Source of the DNA: Nemertoderma westbladi
Lineage: Eukaryota > Xenacoelomorpha > Nemertodermatida > Nemertodermatidae
DNA length: 59,493 nt
Assembly (NCBI GenBank): GCA_032718475.1
Contig: JAUCBJ010003235.1
Span: 1 to 59,493 of the forward strand
Direction of reading: 5' to 3'
In this document: piece after piece, positions 23,671 through 35,620 of the stretch
How positions within the stretch are numbered: the first letter of the stretch is position 1
How the letters are laid out: each line of letters begins with the position of its first letter
Notes under the pieces: generated by a model
The model's input: the letters and a program-made list of their open reading frames with translations, nothing else
Told to the model about the DNA's origin: nothing
The model's database searches: none
Program-made: the position numbers and the translations under genes

Positions 23671-24553
23671 GGGTAATTCCATCCAAATTCGACCAATCGC
23701 GGTGGCATGGGGTCATCAATTTCGTTTATTTTTGGATATATGGTCGGAAATGGTACAAAATGACACCTGATGAAATATTTCTGATGATGGTGTATTGGTT
23801 TTCGAGATATTGCTGTTCAAAGTTTGCGATTTATTCGAACATATCCCCAATGAAACCCATAGAAAATCTTTCTGACTAGTGGGTGGAGTGTCATTTTATG
23901 TTTATTGTACACATAAATAGGTCTCATACACATTAAAACCATGAATAAATACCACCCACTTGTCAGACCAACTTTTCTATATGGTCAAAGATTGGACTTT
24001 TCGACAAATTTTGTCTTTTTGAGGCTTGAATTAGAGTGGTCTGATTAGTGGGTAGCCCAATACATTTAGTAAATAGTTAGATATACCAAAGGGGGGTTCT
24101 GTGGTACATGAAAATTGTACCACAGAACCCCCCTTTGGTATATCTAACTATTTACTAAATGTTTTGGGCTACCCACTAATCAGACCACTCTAATTCAAGC
24201 CTCAAAAATACAAAATTTGTCGAAAAGTCCAATCTTTGGCCACATAGAAAAGTTGGTCTGACAAGTGGGTGGTATTTATTCATGGTTTTAATGTGTATGA
24301 GACCTATTTATGTGTACAATAAACATAAAATGACACTCCACCCACTAGTCAGAAAGATTTTCTATAGGTTTCATTGGGGATATGTTCGAATAAATCGCAA
24401 ACTTTGAACAGCAATATCTCGAAAACCAATACACCATCATCAGAAATATTTCATCAGGTGTCATTTTGTACCATTTCCGACCATATATCCAAAAATAAAC
24501 GAAATTGATGACCCCATGCCACCGCGATTGGTCGAATTTGGATGGAATTACCC
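23671..24553. mobile_element. 883-bp near-perfect palindrome (two 438-bp arms, 7-nt spacer), flanked by GGTA
   Basis: Left arm 23671-24108 starts GGGTAATTCCATCC. Right arm 24116-24553 ends GGATGGAATTACCC and is its reverse complement with only a handful of differences. The spacer TGAAAAT is 7 nt. GGTA stands immediately outside both ends, compatible with a 4-bp target duplication. There is no ORF in either arm. Inside each arm, related GTGGGTGG/AGTGGGTAG motifs recur. It is a foldback-type element or a very long hairpin locus; a transcript would form ~430 bp of dsRNA. Confidence 0.93.
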
Positions 24554-25105
24554 GGTAGTATTCTACGTTCTATTGTAATGTAATACCGGTAATGTAAAAC
24601 TAAAGCAGAAAAGGTCTTACTGCAGTACTGTCTTACTTAAAAGTCAAATAAATGGTACCATCCAGCCATCCGATAAACTAAACCAGTAAACTGTACTCTC
24701 AGCAGCTCAGGCTGTCAGGTGAAGTCGTAGTGTAAGGATGTCTTGTCCTTGTTAGCTTGTCTAAGTCAGTAAGTGCGAGGTTATCATTCACAGTCCTGCA
24801 GTCAGACAATACTGCAATATTGACTGTTGACTGAGCGTGTGTCTGATTAGTGCCTCCCAGCCTCCCCCACATAAGGCAGTTGGCAGTTACTGAGTTATTC
24901 AAAATTTTCTAACCTGCCTTTAGTGCCTTTCCGTTTCCCTTCCCTGATCAGCCTGTCAGCTGATCCTAACTCAGTAACTCTTAAAATCGACATTAGGCCT
25001 ACATTTAATTGTAATTACTTACACGTCTGCACGTGGTGTTTGGTCCACCAGACATTGATGTGTGGCTATCAGTTTTATTGTTGAAATTGTGTTTAGTTGC
25101 ATAAT
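24554..25105 (+). other. Intergenic sequence, nothing recognised
   Basis: Low-coding, no repeat shared with the rest of the window. Confidence 0.4.
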
Positions 25106-25524
25106 AATCAGTCGGTGATATAGGCGATTTTGGACTTATTCCAATTTTGGAACTTTGTGCGAGGGTAGATTCCGAAATCGGAATACACTCCAAAATTGGA
25201 CTTTTCTAAATAAAAAAAAATATTTTAAAGTCCAGTAAGTATATTTCCATCATAAATTCTATCATTTTTCAATAAATATATGATTTTTGTGCCAAATTCA
25301 TTATTCTGTTATTCATACCATGCTTTTGCAGAAATGTATTCATACATTCCAAAATTGGACTTTGTTTGCAGAGATGCTATGGAGGATGACTGCTGTAACA
25401 CTAGTAACAAGGTACAGGGGTCCGACCATGCAGGCATGACTTGAGCTGTACCCTGTACAGTACAGCACAGTTCTACGCTAGACTGCTAGAAGCACAGCTG
25501 CAGCTAGACCCTAGACCAAGCAGC

Positions 25525-25760
25525 AGCTTGGTCTATTGGTGACATTCCTGGGCTTCCAATTAGGAAGCCCTGTTTCGATCCCTAGGTGGGGCACGCCAGC
25601 CTGGGCATGGTGCACGGGAGCAGTACTTTTTGAGCACAGCTGCACAGTGCTTTAAATGCTTCAGCCTAGACCAACCCTAGCTTTCATCCTTGTGATGTGA
25701 GTGGTCGATAAATGGGAACAAAGGCAACTTTCGAAAACATAATGGAAGAGGTTTACTATA
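25525..25760 (+). mobile_element. tRNA-derived SINE, family A copy 2
   Basis: Same order as 18575-18780: CTTCCAATTAGGAAGCCC, B-box-like TGTTTCGATCCCTAG, GTGCTTTAAATGCTTCAGCC, then a 3' part CTTTCATCCTTGTG...GGTCGATAAATGGG that resembles the Ceph-type SINE domain (resemblance from memory, unverified), ending in GGTTTACTATAGAATAT. Confidence 0.65.
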
Positions 25761-25892
25761 GAATATCATCCATGGTGGTGAACAGGCATTCCTTGGCTTA
25801 ATGAGCCTAAAAAGATTATCCCATTCAATCAGTCAATATCATGAATTGGGGTGTTAGCTATGATGGAAAATAAATAGACCTCTTAATCGTTT

Positions 25893-27471
25893 CAATATAT
25901 TGTTTTAGTGTCTCATGCGCTCCGCGAAGGCCTTTGAACCGTTTCAACAGATTGTTTCAGTATCTCAGATACTCCGCGAACACGAAGGTATCTTAAACGT
26001 TTCAACAGTTTGTTACACAATGTTGGAGTACGCCACGTGCTGCGCGAAGGTCTCTTAAACGTTTCAACAGCTTGTTACACAATCTCACAGTGCGCCACGT
26101 GCTGCGCGAAGGTCTCTTAAACATTTGAACAGATTGTTACACAATGTTACAGTGCGCCACGTGCTGCGCGAAGGTCTCTTAAACATTTGAACAGCTTGTA
26201 CACAATGTCACAGTGCGCCACGTGCTGCGCGAAGGTCTCTCAAACGTTTCAACAGATTGTTACACAATGTTACAGTAAGCCACGTGCTGCGCGAAGGTCT
26301 CTTAAACATTTGAACAGCTTGTTACACAATGTTACAGTGCGCCACGTGCTGCGCGAAGGTCTCCCAAACGTTTCAACATATTGTTACACAATGTTACAGT
26401 AAGCCACGTGCTGCGCGAAGGTCTCTTAAACGTTTCAACAGCTTGTTACACAATCTTACAGTGCGCCACGTGCTGCGCAAAGGTCTCTTAAACATTTGAA
26501 CAGATTGTTACACAATGTTACAGTGCGCCACGTGCTGCGCGAAGGTCTCTTAAACATTTGAACAGCTTGTTACACAATGTTACAGTGCGCCACGTGCTGC
26601 GCGAAGGTCTCTCAAACGTTTCAACAGATTGTTACACATTGTTACAGTAAGCCACGTGCTGCGCGAAGGTCTCTTAAACATTTGAACAGCTTGTTACACA
26701 ATGTTACAGTGCGCCACGTGCTGCGCGAAGGTCTCTCAAACGTTTCAACATATTGTTACACAATGTTACAGTAAGCCACGTGCTGCGCGAAGGTCTCTTA
26801 AACATCTGAACAGCTTGTTACACAATGTTACAGTGCGCCACGTGCTGCGCGAAGGTCTCTCAAACGTTTCAACATATTGTTACACAATGTTACAGTAAGC
26901 CACGTGCTGCGCGAAGGTCTCTTAAACATTTGAACAGCTTGTTACACAATGTTACAGTACGCCACATTCTGAGCGAAGGTCTCTTAAACTTTTCAACAGA
27001 TTGCTACAGTTCTCCACATGCTGCGCGAAGGTCTCTAAAACGTTCCAACAGATTGTTACAATGTTACAGCAAGCCACGTGCTCCGTGAATGTCTCTTAAA
27101 CGTTTCAACAGTTTGTTACACAATGTTGGAGTACTCCACGTGCTGCGCGAAGGTCTCTTAAACTTTTCAACAGATTGTTACAGTTCTCCACATGCTGCGC
27201 GAAGGTCTCAAACGTTTTAACATATTGTTTCAGTATTTCACATACTGCGCGAAGGTCTCTCAAACGTTTCATCAGATTGTTACACAATGTTACAGTATCG
27301 CATGTGCTGCATGAAGGTCTCTTAAACGTTTCAACAGATTGTTACAGTGTCCCACATGCTGCACGAAGGTCTCTTAAACGTTTCAATGGATTGTTTCAGT
27401 ATCTCACATATTGCGTGAAGGACATGGAAGGTATCTTAATCATTTCAACAGATTGTTACAGTTCTAGTTTT
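25893..27471. repeat. 62-bp satellite with 124-bp dimeric higher-order unit
   Basis: About 25 copies of a 62-bp unit containing GCCACGTGCTGCGCGAAGGT, CTCTTAAAC, TTTGAACAGCTTGTTACACA. In the middle (26190-26960) two unit types alternate (AGTGCGCC with AACAGCTTG, AGTAAGCC with AACAGATTG or AACATATTG), giving a 124-bp dimer. Units decay at both edges. Short ORFs repeat at 124-bp spacing and are by-products. Confidence 0.95.
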
Positions 27472-27946
27472 TAAAATCTATTTACGTATGTACATTGACA
27501 AAGTGAAACAAAATAGAGTGCTGGAGTAAATAAGATAAATTTCATTCAGAAAGACAACTGTGGACTTAAAGTGCTAAGTGCTGCTATGTGCTGTTCAATA
27601 GAAACAATACGCTACCCATTCTGCCATTTTACTGCAGTGTACTGTACGTACAGTGTAGTACAGTAGTATAGTGCTGATGTCCAAAATTGGATGCGCAAAA
27701 CTTTAAATGTCAGTTGTCTTTGTGGTGCACCGTGAAATTTTCTCGTGCACGGTTAAAACTCTTATTTTGTAGTAAAGAACATGTAGGTTAAATTTCAGAT
27801 CCCGTCTGAAAAAATTGTAGGCCGTGGAAAATTCACTGTAATTCATATCAAAATTAATTCCGATATTGGAATGGAAGTCCAATTTTGACTTGGCAAGTTC
27901 CAAAATTGGATCAAGTCCAAAATCGCCTATATCACCGATTGATAAT

Positions 27947-29932
27947 GGGTCCTACTAAATACTACAAAAAGCACAAAAAAGCACAAAAAAAGTCAAGAAA
28001 AGCACAAAAAAGCACAAAAAGTAAAAAAAGCATGAAAAAAGTAAAAAAAGCACAAAAAAGCAACCTGATATCTGTTTATTGAGCTTGTAAATTACAAGTT
28101 GTAATAGAACAGATGATAGAAGCAATGTCATGTAGTACAGTAGTGTCTAGCTAGGCACCGGTAGGATAATCCCATGTATAGTACATATATCAGTATATGC
28201 TTTCATCTGTTCATGGCATGTACAGTATAGCTGCCAGTGAGTGAGTACCAGCCAGCCAGCACGACCAGAGCACTTACATCTGTACCACGATGGGGGGGGG
28301 GGGGGGGGTTGCCTTTCTTGTTCCATGCTTTTTTTCTTTTTTTTGTGCTTTTTTTTACCCTTTTTGTGCTTTTTTGTGCTTTTTATGTGCTTTTCTTGAC
28401 TTTTTTGTGCTTTTTTTTGCGGTCCGACCTGCCGACGATTCTGTACAAAAAAGTAGAAAAAAATACAAAATAGTACAATATAGTCTGATAGTACCTACAA
28501 AATAGTACAATAAAGTGCAAAAATAGTACAAAAGAGTGCAAAAATAGTACAAAAGAGTACATACGAGTGAGAAACGCATACAAAACGTGTATACCAGTGT
28601 AGTATACAGTTATACACTACACTGCTACATGCACTTCTGCACTACACTTGTATACAAATATAGTTAATTGTAAGCAAATGCAACTGCAGAACTGCGTTGA
28701 AATATCAGAATATGCGCCGCTCCGCTACCAGCAGACCAGGCTGCAAATGGAGTGCAAAAATCGCAACGCGTTGTGCGCGGTTTTGAAATAGTGCGCGGAA
28801 TTGAAATAAAAGTGCGCGGAATTGTGTGAAAAACACCATAAGTGCGCGGTAATCTGTGCAAAATAGTAGGCCTAAAAGTCAAAGTGCGCGGATAATGTGT
28901 AAAAAAGTTATAAATGTGCGCAAAACTGCAATTTAATGAGAAAAATAACTAGCCATAAAAAATTTCACTCGCTTCGCTCGCGTTTCTTTTCCATTTTGCA
29001 TTGTTAAAATAAAAAAATTTCGCTCGCTTCGCTCGCGTTTTTTTCATTTTAGACCTACTGACCTATACAATACATGCAGACATGCTACATATAAAAGTTA
29101 AAAATTTCACACGCATCGCTCGGGCTGTCGGGTTTCGTTTTCATTTTACATTGTTAAAACGAAAAATTTCGCTCATGTTTTTTTTTCATTTTGCATTGCT
29201 TAAATTTATTTTTTTATTTCTTTAGGCATGTTAGGCCTACGTTAATAAATACCGGTAATACTTTATTTATTAATTTATTTATTTATTCGTATGTTTGTGT
29301 GAATTGAATTGTTTTTCAGCTTGGTGTGCGCGGTTTAGTGGTGGTTTGCAGCCTGGCTCCGCTACAGTGTCAATAGCGGCATTCTGGCATTGGTTCTGTG
29401 GTCAAGTATGAAATGATTGATAGACAGATAGAACTTTGATTCATGTGGATTTCGACTGGCATACCGGTACAGTAAAAGTTAGTAGGCTACTTTTCGTATA
29501 ATACAATATAATGCAATATGGTACATACATACTACAGTACTATGCAGTATACTATATACGCTATATAAACACATATAACTGAGAATCAAAATGTAGGTCA
29601 TAGTCTTATGTCTTAAAGTATGCTACCGGTAGCCCATATACCTGTATACTGAAGGATAGACTGTATGCCAGTATGCTACGTCTAGACTACGTTATGCAGT
29701 TATGTAGGCTATGTACGGTCGGTAACGGTATGTCTGTATGTATGCCGATGCCTCTATCTAGCAATTTTATTGAGTTCTTTTATTGAGTTGCACTCTTTTG
29801 TACTATTTTTGCACTTTATTGTACTCTTTTGTACTTTATTGTATTTTTTGTACTTTTTTTTACAGATTCGTCGGACCCCTTTTTTGTGCTTTTCTTGACT
29901 TTTGTGCTTTTTGTAGTATTTAGTAGGACCCC
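27947..29932. mobile_element. Foldback-like element with ATAAT target duplications
   Basis: Begins GGGTCCTACTAAATACTACA and ends with the reverse complement (TAGTATTTAGTAGGACCC(C)). ATAAT at 27942-27946 and 29933-29937 flanks it. Arms continue as AAAAAGCACAAAA/TTTTGTGCTTTTT repeats, and a second inverted pair (GTACAAAAGAGT-type, ~28436-28570 against ~29770-29873) is nested inside. The interior holds a G run (28291-28308) and repeated TTCGCTCGCTTCGCTCGCG (28975, 29022). No transposase ORF. Small ORFs in the poly-GTGCTTTT tract are low-complexity. Confidence 0.75.
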
Positions 29933-29937
29933 ATAAT

Positions 29938-30489
29938 AATTAGTAGTTAGTTAATTTTGCACAAATGTTATAAAGTTATTATAAAGTTTGTATTAATGTT
30001 GGAAAACAGAGAAACTTCCACGTCCTCTAAATCCATCAGATGTCAGTGTCCGCATTGGCTATGAGAATGGTGGCCCCTGTATGGAATCCATCCAAAAAGT
30101 GCGCTGGATAGCACGCTGATGCAATTTCGAAGCAAACCCCGCGCCAATGAAATTTTTTAAGCGCACCGCACATTGAAACAATTTTGAAGAGTGCTGCACC
30201 AATACAATTCAATTTTGAAGGAGCAGAGGAGTGTAACCATAATCTGCCAAAGTCAGTACTGCTGTACCTGTCCCGTACCTGTTCAGCAGTAACCATACAT
30301 GAGCCGAATTTTTTTTAACAGCTGATGCAATTTTTAAGGCACTTCTGTAATTGTTAAACCATAAATCGGCGCCGGTTTTTATTTTTGGTAGCGCCAAAGG
30401 TGAAAGGCTGCGCATTTTACGATTTTCGAGCGCGCCACGCGCCACATTGTTGTTTTTTTATTTATTTGCGCCTTTATTGTAGCGTATGG
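29938..30489 (+). other. Intergenic sequence, nothing recognised
   Basis: Lysine/leucine-poor short ORFs on both strands with no recognisable domain. Confidence 0.35.
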
Positions 30490-31850
30490 TATGGCATCAA
30501 AATGTATGTATTCCAGTCTGGTGGTGGCCTCGCAGTGGACTGGTTGATGGTGAGCGGAGTGTGCATCTCGGAGGCACATTAGGCTGTTAGGGTGGCATGG
30601 AGGAGAGCGAAGCTCACTTCCCGACGAACCCAGCAGAGCAGACACCTGAATAAGCTGTCTTGCGCTTCTCCAACAGGAGTATTCCAAGGCATTTGATAAA
30701 CTGGGTCGTCGTGGGGGAGTCCGTCGGGGAGAGTCCACCAAATGCAGAAAAAATCGAAGGCGTGAAGGTGGCGAGCTCGATCTCACGTACCTGTTCCTCG
30801 TAGTGGTTGCGCTTGTGGGCCTCATGGTGTAGGACAGGTGGGCAGACTCGAGGGTCATCAGGTCATGGCAGCATTCGATTGAGCCAGGGGATTGAATACC
30901 GAGGCATCAAGGAAAGTCTTTTGGCAGTTTGGTAATGAGATACCCCAAACCCACAACAGGACACGTCAAGGCGACCCTGTTGGTCAGTGGAGGTGGAGCA
31001 ATGGCTGAATTGCTCACCAGTGACTGGGTGCAAGTGCGGCTCAACAGCAACATTGTGAGTTATTTCGGTCAGCACTCAGGGTGTTGCAAAGAAGACACCG
31101 ACTTAGTTATGGTGGATAGAAGGGTGGACACCTGTGGGACACTACAAAGCATGATTGATGGAAAATCGCGTCACACAGGCACGCTGGGCGGGAGAAGTCA
31201 TAGCTGTCAACTGAAGCGCAGGCACAAACAGACAAAGCATCACGGAACTCCTGTTTGTTCAGATGGGTCGAGAGTTCAACCAGGATGATGCATCCTTCTA
31301 TGAGTTCAGCTCCTGAAGTTGTAGTTGGTTCTGCTGGTCTGGGGGCAGTGTTATCATAAGTGCTTCCTCCTTCACTGTTAGCTGGACTGCTTCCACTGCC
31401 TTTATCCCCTTTATGGCTTACTCCTGTGCTTTCCTAACATCTGTCAGTCTGTTGATCAAATTGGTTGAATGGCTCGCATAATGACCGAGAGTTATCAAAC
31501 TGCGTCACCAGGTCGCCTGGGAGTGGCACTGCCAACCCTCCAAGTCGCACAGGTTGACAGTTGAGGTAGTGTATAGGGACATGAGGATCCGTTCCGTGGG
31601 GCTAACAGCATCCTCAAGTTCTCCAAACAGCATGGTCTCCCCTGATACTACCCAAGAGATGTAACGCCACAGGGCCGACAACCCTAGAGCAAGACCAGCA
31701 TAGGCATAGTGGGGGTCATTGGTGGCTATGAATTCCAGCTGTTTGATGTGTTGGATGAACTCTGTGACCTTGTGCTGAATAAACTCGACCCGGAACTCGT
31801 CATTCCTAATTACACCTCCAATTAGAGGTGTACATAATACAGTAATAATA
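30490..31850 (-). pseudogene. Decayed retrotransposon polyprotein C-terminal region (third lineage)
   Basis: Read on the minus strand across frameshifts: QLEFIATNDPHYAYAGLALG with LSALWRYIS and LEDAVSPTERILMS (31800-31540), then EFRDAL-like, then ITHNVAVEPHLHPVTGEQ and RLDVSCCGFGV (31070-30950), then HEAHKRNHYEEQVREIELAT with FTPSIFSAFGGL (30830-30740), then FIKCLGILLLEKRK and VRREVSFALLHATL. This ordered module recurs at the C-terminus of many metazoan reverse-transcriptase polyproteins (from memory). The RLDVS...VRVF-like stretch could be a degenerate nuclease-like fold (inference). Stops and frameshifts make it a relic. Confidence 0.7.
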
Positions 31851-32034
31851 TTATTATTGTTACATTGATTGGAAGCTTTCCTGCAATGGCAGTTGCTACG
31901 TGTTCCGCGTAAAGTACAGGAGCAACATGTCAGCATGTGGCACCATCCAATAACTGTCAGTGTCATGGGAATAACCGACATAAACATAAGACTGACCAAT
32001 AGAATTGTGACCAGAGTTACCCAAGACCAAGATT

Positions 32035-33005
32035 GAATGACAACGCAATGACTGATTACAAACTGACTGACACCAGACTGACAGACACCAGACTGAGCAA
32101 CACTCGACTGACTCACCACAGACTGACAAACATCGGAATTACTGACCCCAGGCAGTCCAACACCAGTCTGACCAACACTGGGATGACTGATACCGGACTG
32201 ACTGACATCAGAATGACCAACTCTGGGCAGACTGACAAAGACCAGACTGGCCAAGACTAGACTGACCAAGACCAGAGTGACCAACACCATAATGACTAAT
32301 ACCAGAGTGACCAGACTAACCGACACCAGGCTGACCAACTCCGGACTGCCTGACCCCAGACTGACCAACACCGGAATGACTGAGACAGCCTGACCAACAC
32401 CTGATTGATCGCCTGACCAAACACCGGAATTACTGACCACATACTGACAAACACCGGAATTACTGACCCCAGGCAGTCCAACACCAGACTGGCTGGTACC
32501 AGACTGACCAACACCGGAATGACTGACACCAGACTGACCAACTCAGGAATTACTTACATCAGACTGACAGATACCAGACTGACCAACACAAGGCTGACTG
32601 ACACCAGACTGACCAACACCGGAGTGACTCACATCAGATTGACAAGACTCATGAGTCATGAACACCGACTGAGGAAAACCTGAATGAATGACACCAGACT
32701 GACCGACACCAGACTGACCAACACCGAAATGACTCACACCAGACTGAGCGACACAAGACTGACCAACACCGGAATGACTCACACCAGACTGGTCGACACA
32801 AGACTGAGTAAAACCGGAATGAATGACAACCAGACTGACCACCCCCAGTATGACTGACCACAGAATGACCAACACCGGAATAACTGACACCAGACTGGCT
32901 GCCACCAGACTGACTAACACCAGACTGACCGACACAAGACTGACCAACTCCAGCCAGACTGACTGACTCACGACTGAACCCAATCAGACTGACTGACACC
33001 AGCCG
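32035..33005. repeat. 15/30-bp minisatellite (GACTGACCAACACCG type)
   Basis: About 60 degenerate 15-bp units, usually alternating GACTGACCAACACCG and GAATGACTGACACCA to give a 30-bp dimer. The period is divisible by 3, so minus-strand frames stay open as SGVGQ/SGVSH pentapeptides. Not a gene. Confidence 0.92.
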
Positions 33006-34466
33006 GTCTGACTTCCAAATTCTGGAAAGCAGTAGTTCTTAATTTTTTACCAGTTAACTGGCTGTCAATCTCTGAGAGTACCATAGTCTACCTCCATTAT
33101 TACCTATTATTTTATTATTACATATTACTTAGTCCTTCTCTATCTGTCTATCTCTTTACTGTTTCTATGTAGTTCTTTATTAGCAGATTAGACCAGGTTA
33201 ATCATTATGGGTACAAAGTTCATTGTCCATTGTACAATAAGGAAGTACATGATTACGCGACAGGATGGGGAAGGTAGTATTTATGCAAACATAATAATTC
33301 CTCGTTCCCTACTACTCTACTGTACTAGGCCTATAGAAAGCCTACCGCTTTCGACAGTTTAATTTTGCAGTTTCTTCCCACTCAAACAGTTACTGGGACC
33401 GTACTTCAGTACCGGTACCGCACTGTTCTTCTACAAAATATTTATATTTATATTTATATATATAATTATATTATTTATTAATTTTTAAACAAAAAATATA
33501 TATTTTTGTATATGTGTTTAACATCCATAGATTGTATAAATTATAAGTATTAAACAGGACTAAGCATTTTTTCAGCTCCATTTTGCTATAGAGTTGGATC
33601 ATCCTTAGTCCTTTTTAATTACTTATAATATATTTTTTTTTTATTTATATACTTTATTTATTACTTTTATGAACTGAGATGTTTGCCAATTTTACCACAA
33701 TCATGGTGTAATTTCAATAATAATATTATTATTTTTAATATTTATTTATATATATATAGGCCTACAGATTTTGTTCCCATCCAAATAACTCAAACAATTA
33801 GTGAGATATTAAATATAACTATGCTGCTATGACGGTCTTCGCCACCGAGTTCTGGCAGTGTGGCTGGCGTTGTAAAATATTTCGGTTTAAATTGTTGGAA
33901 TTATGCATTTAAATTGTAATTTTATTTTTACTTACAAACGGTTGCATTGAAAATTTTCGTTTTAATTTTCGTTATTAATCATTATATTGGTACCTTTAGG
34001 GTGATAAAGATTGCCTAACGAGCCTTAGATTCCAAGCTGCCAAGCATTCCAAATACCGAAATATGTTAAAATGACGGAATTTTGTTGAGATAAGGAGGCT
34101 CGGTGGTTCGAAAGTTGCATATTTTTTCATATACAGTAGGCTAAGCAGCTAAGGCTACCCTATTTTATTTTTATTGCCAAACATTGTTGAACAGGACATA
34201 TACAGATTTAGGACTTTTTTCAATTTTTCTAATATTTTTATTATTCTTTATAATAATGTTCTAGAATGTGTTGTACCTTGTAAAGATATAGCCCCACGCT
34301 TTGTAGTCGTTCTTAACTTGAAAGGATATACTGGTATTCACATACAATTACCATACAATACGTTCGTACGTAGGCCTATATAAATTGTACAAAATTATGC
34401 GTGTATTACATACATACATAGCCTACTTTTACATAACTACAACCGATCTATTTTAGGCCTATGTAT
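33006..34466 (+). other. AT-rich intergenic sequence with a small hairpin at 33540-33629
   Basis: 33540-33564 (ATTATAAGTATTAAACAGGA then CTAAG) pairs with 33604-33629 around a ~39-nt loop, looking like a tiny MITE or terminator-like hairpin. (TA/TAT)-rich microsatellite sequence runs around 33435-33510. No exon recognised. Confidence 0.5.
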
Positions 34467-35508
34467 TAGGGTTGTCCAAAATTTATCGAAAATCGATAAT
34501 CGATCGAAAATAATGTCGATAATAATCGATCGAAATTTTTTTTCATTTGAAATGATTTGCGATTAATTTTTCACTATTACAATATCAAACATTTTTACAA
34601 AAATTCTTCAAATACTGTTTTTAATTAATATTATTTTTCCGTAAATGGGTGTAAATGTTAAAATTTTGGAATAAAACTTAAGGTACTAAGAATATTCTAA
34701 AACTCATATCTGCATTTGTACTCTCTCAATCCATTCATTATCAATTTTAATGTGAGGCGAGCCATGAAACGAGCGAAGCCATAGCATAGGGGTGCCATTA
34801 AAGAGTTATCTGTCGTCGTCGTCCAATTTTGATCGCTAATAAGTCTGTCATTCCATGATAAAATTAAACCAAACTTAGTACCTATATATATAGTCCGTCA
34901 AAAGGTTAGAAAGAATCTGAAGTTTGGTCAAAAAAACACACAGTCTGTCTGTAGTTTCACACATTTTAATTTTATAAAAACGGAAATAAGTCGGTAAAAC
35001 ATTAATGAAAATAATCCAAACTTGGTACACATGTAAGTAAATAAGTAGCTATAAAGTATAGAACCAACCAGCAGATCCATCTGAAATTTGGTAGAAATGA
35101 CCTATGAACATTAAGGGTTTATTAATAATTTTGCTTACCAACAGACTAGGCTAAGTCAGTTCATCTGACGGTCCCGTGGTGGCGTATTGAAAATATAAAC
35201 AAGTATTCGGATTACATCTTCAGGGGTTATTTGAGTCTCGTGCTGCGCGAAGGCCCCACGAACGTGTATCAAACCTCAACAAAACTCAACAGCAAACAAA
35301 TTGCAAAGTGCCACTTCACACACATAAATTTTTTGAAATATGAAACATTATCTTTTTTACAAAGAAAATTTTTCTATTAGTAACCAATAAATTATTGAAA
35401 TCTTTTTATATTTTTTTTACATTGGTAATAATCGAAAATCATCGATAATCGATCGAAAATTTCCTAAAATCGATCGAAGAATTTTGTAAATTTCGATGGA
35501 CAACGCTA
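34467..35508. mobile_element. Non-autonomous hAT-like element with perfect 8-bp target duplication CTATGTAT
   Basis: CTATGTAT stands at 34459-34466 and 35509-35516. The element begins TAGGGTTGTCCA and ends TGGACAACGCTA (imperfect inverted termini), with subterminal ATCGATAATCGATCG motifs at both ends (34490-34535, 35420-35475). 8-bp duplications and GGTGTCC/GGTTGTCC-like termini are hAT hallmarks (family knowledge). The 1042-bp interior has no transposase and contains a nested repeat (34753-35270) related to 49560-49960. It ends 112 bp before the protein 4.1 start codon. Confidence 0.87.
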
Positions 35509-35620
35509 CTATGTATAGAATTTAGGTGTTATTTGTTTGGAATTTAAGTGAATCATATAGACTTTCTGACACCCTTTCTCTGCATTTGGCCCTGGTGAAG
35601 TGATCAGTTCGATCGACACC

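Larger units (their letters stand above)
25110..27945. mobile_element. TIR-bounded non-coding element enclosing a SINE and a 62-bp satellite
   Basis: A ~45-bp segment at 25110-25158 (CGGTGATATAGGCGATTTTG, then GACTT and CCAATTTTGGAAC) is found reverse-complemented at 27896-27942. Both ends have subterminal CCAAAATTGGACTT motifs (25190, 27870, 27680). The ~2.8 kb between them has no transposase and contains SINE family A (25525-25760) and the satellite (25893-27471). Interpretation: a non-autonomous DNA transposon carrying internal tandem repeats, or two oppositely oriented MITEs. The first is favoured but unproven. Confidence 0.6.

Noticed and set aside
25893-27471. CRISPR-like array
   Set aside because: Repeats are directly tandem without unique spacers and the DNA is animal.
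31505-32440. 311-aa minus ORF as one gene
   Set aside because: A chance fusion of the 15-bp minisatellite with the decayed retrotransposon fragment.
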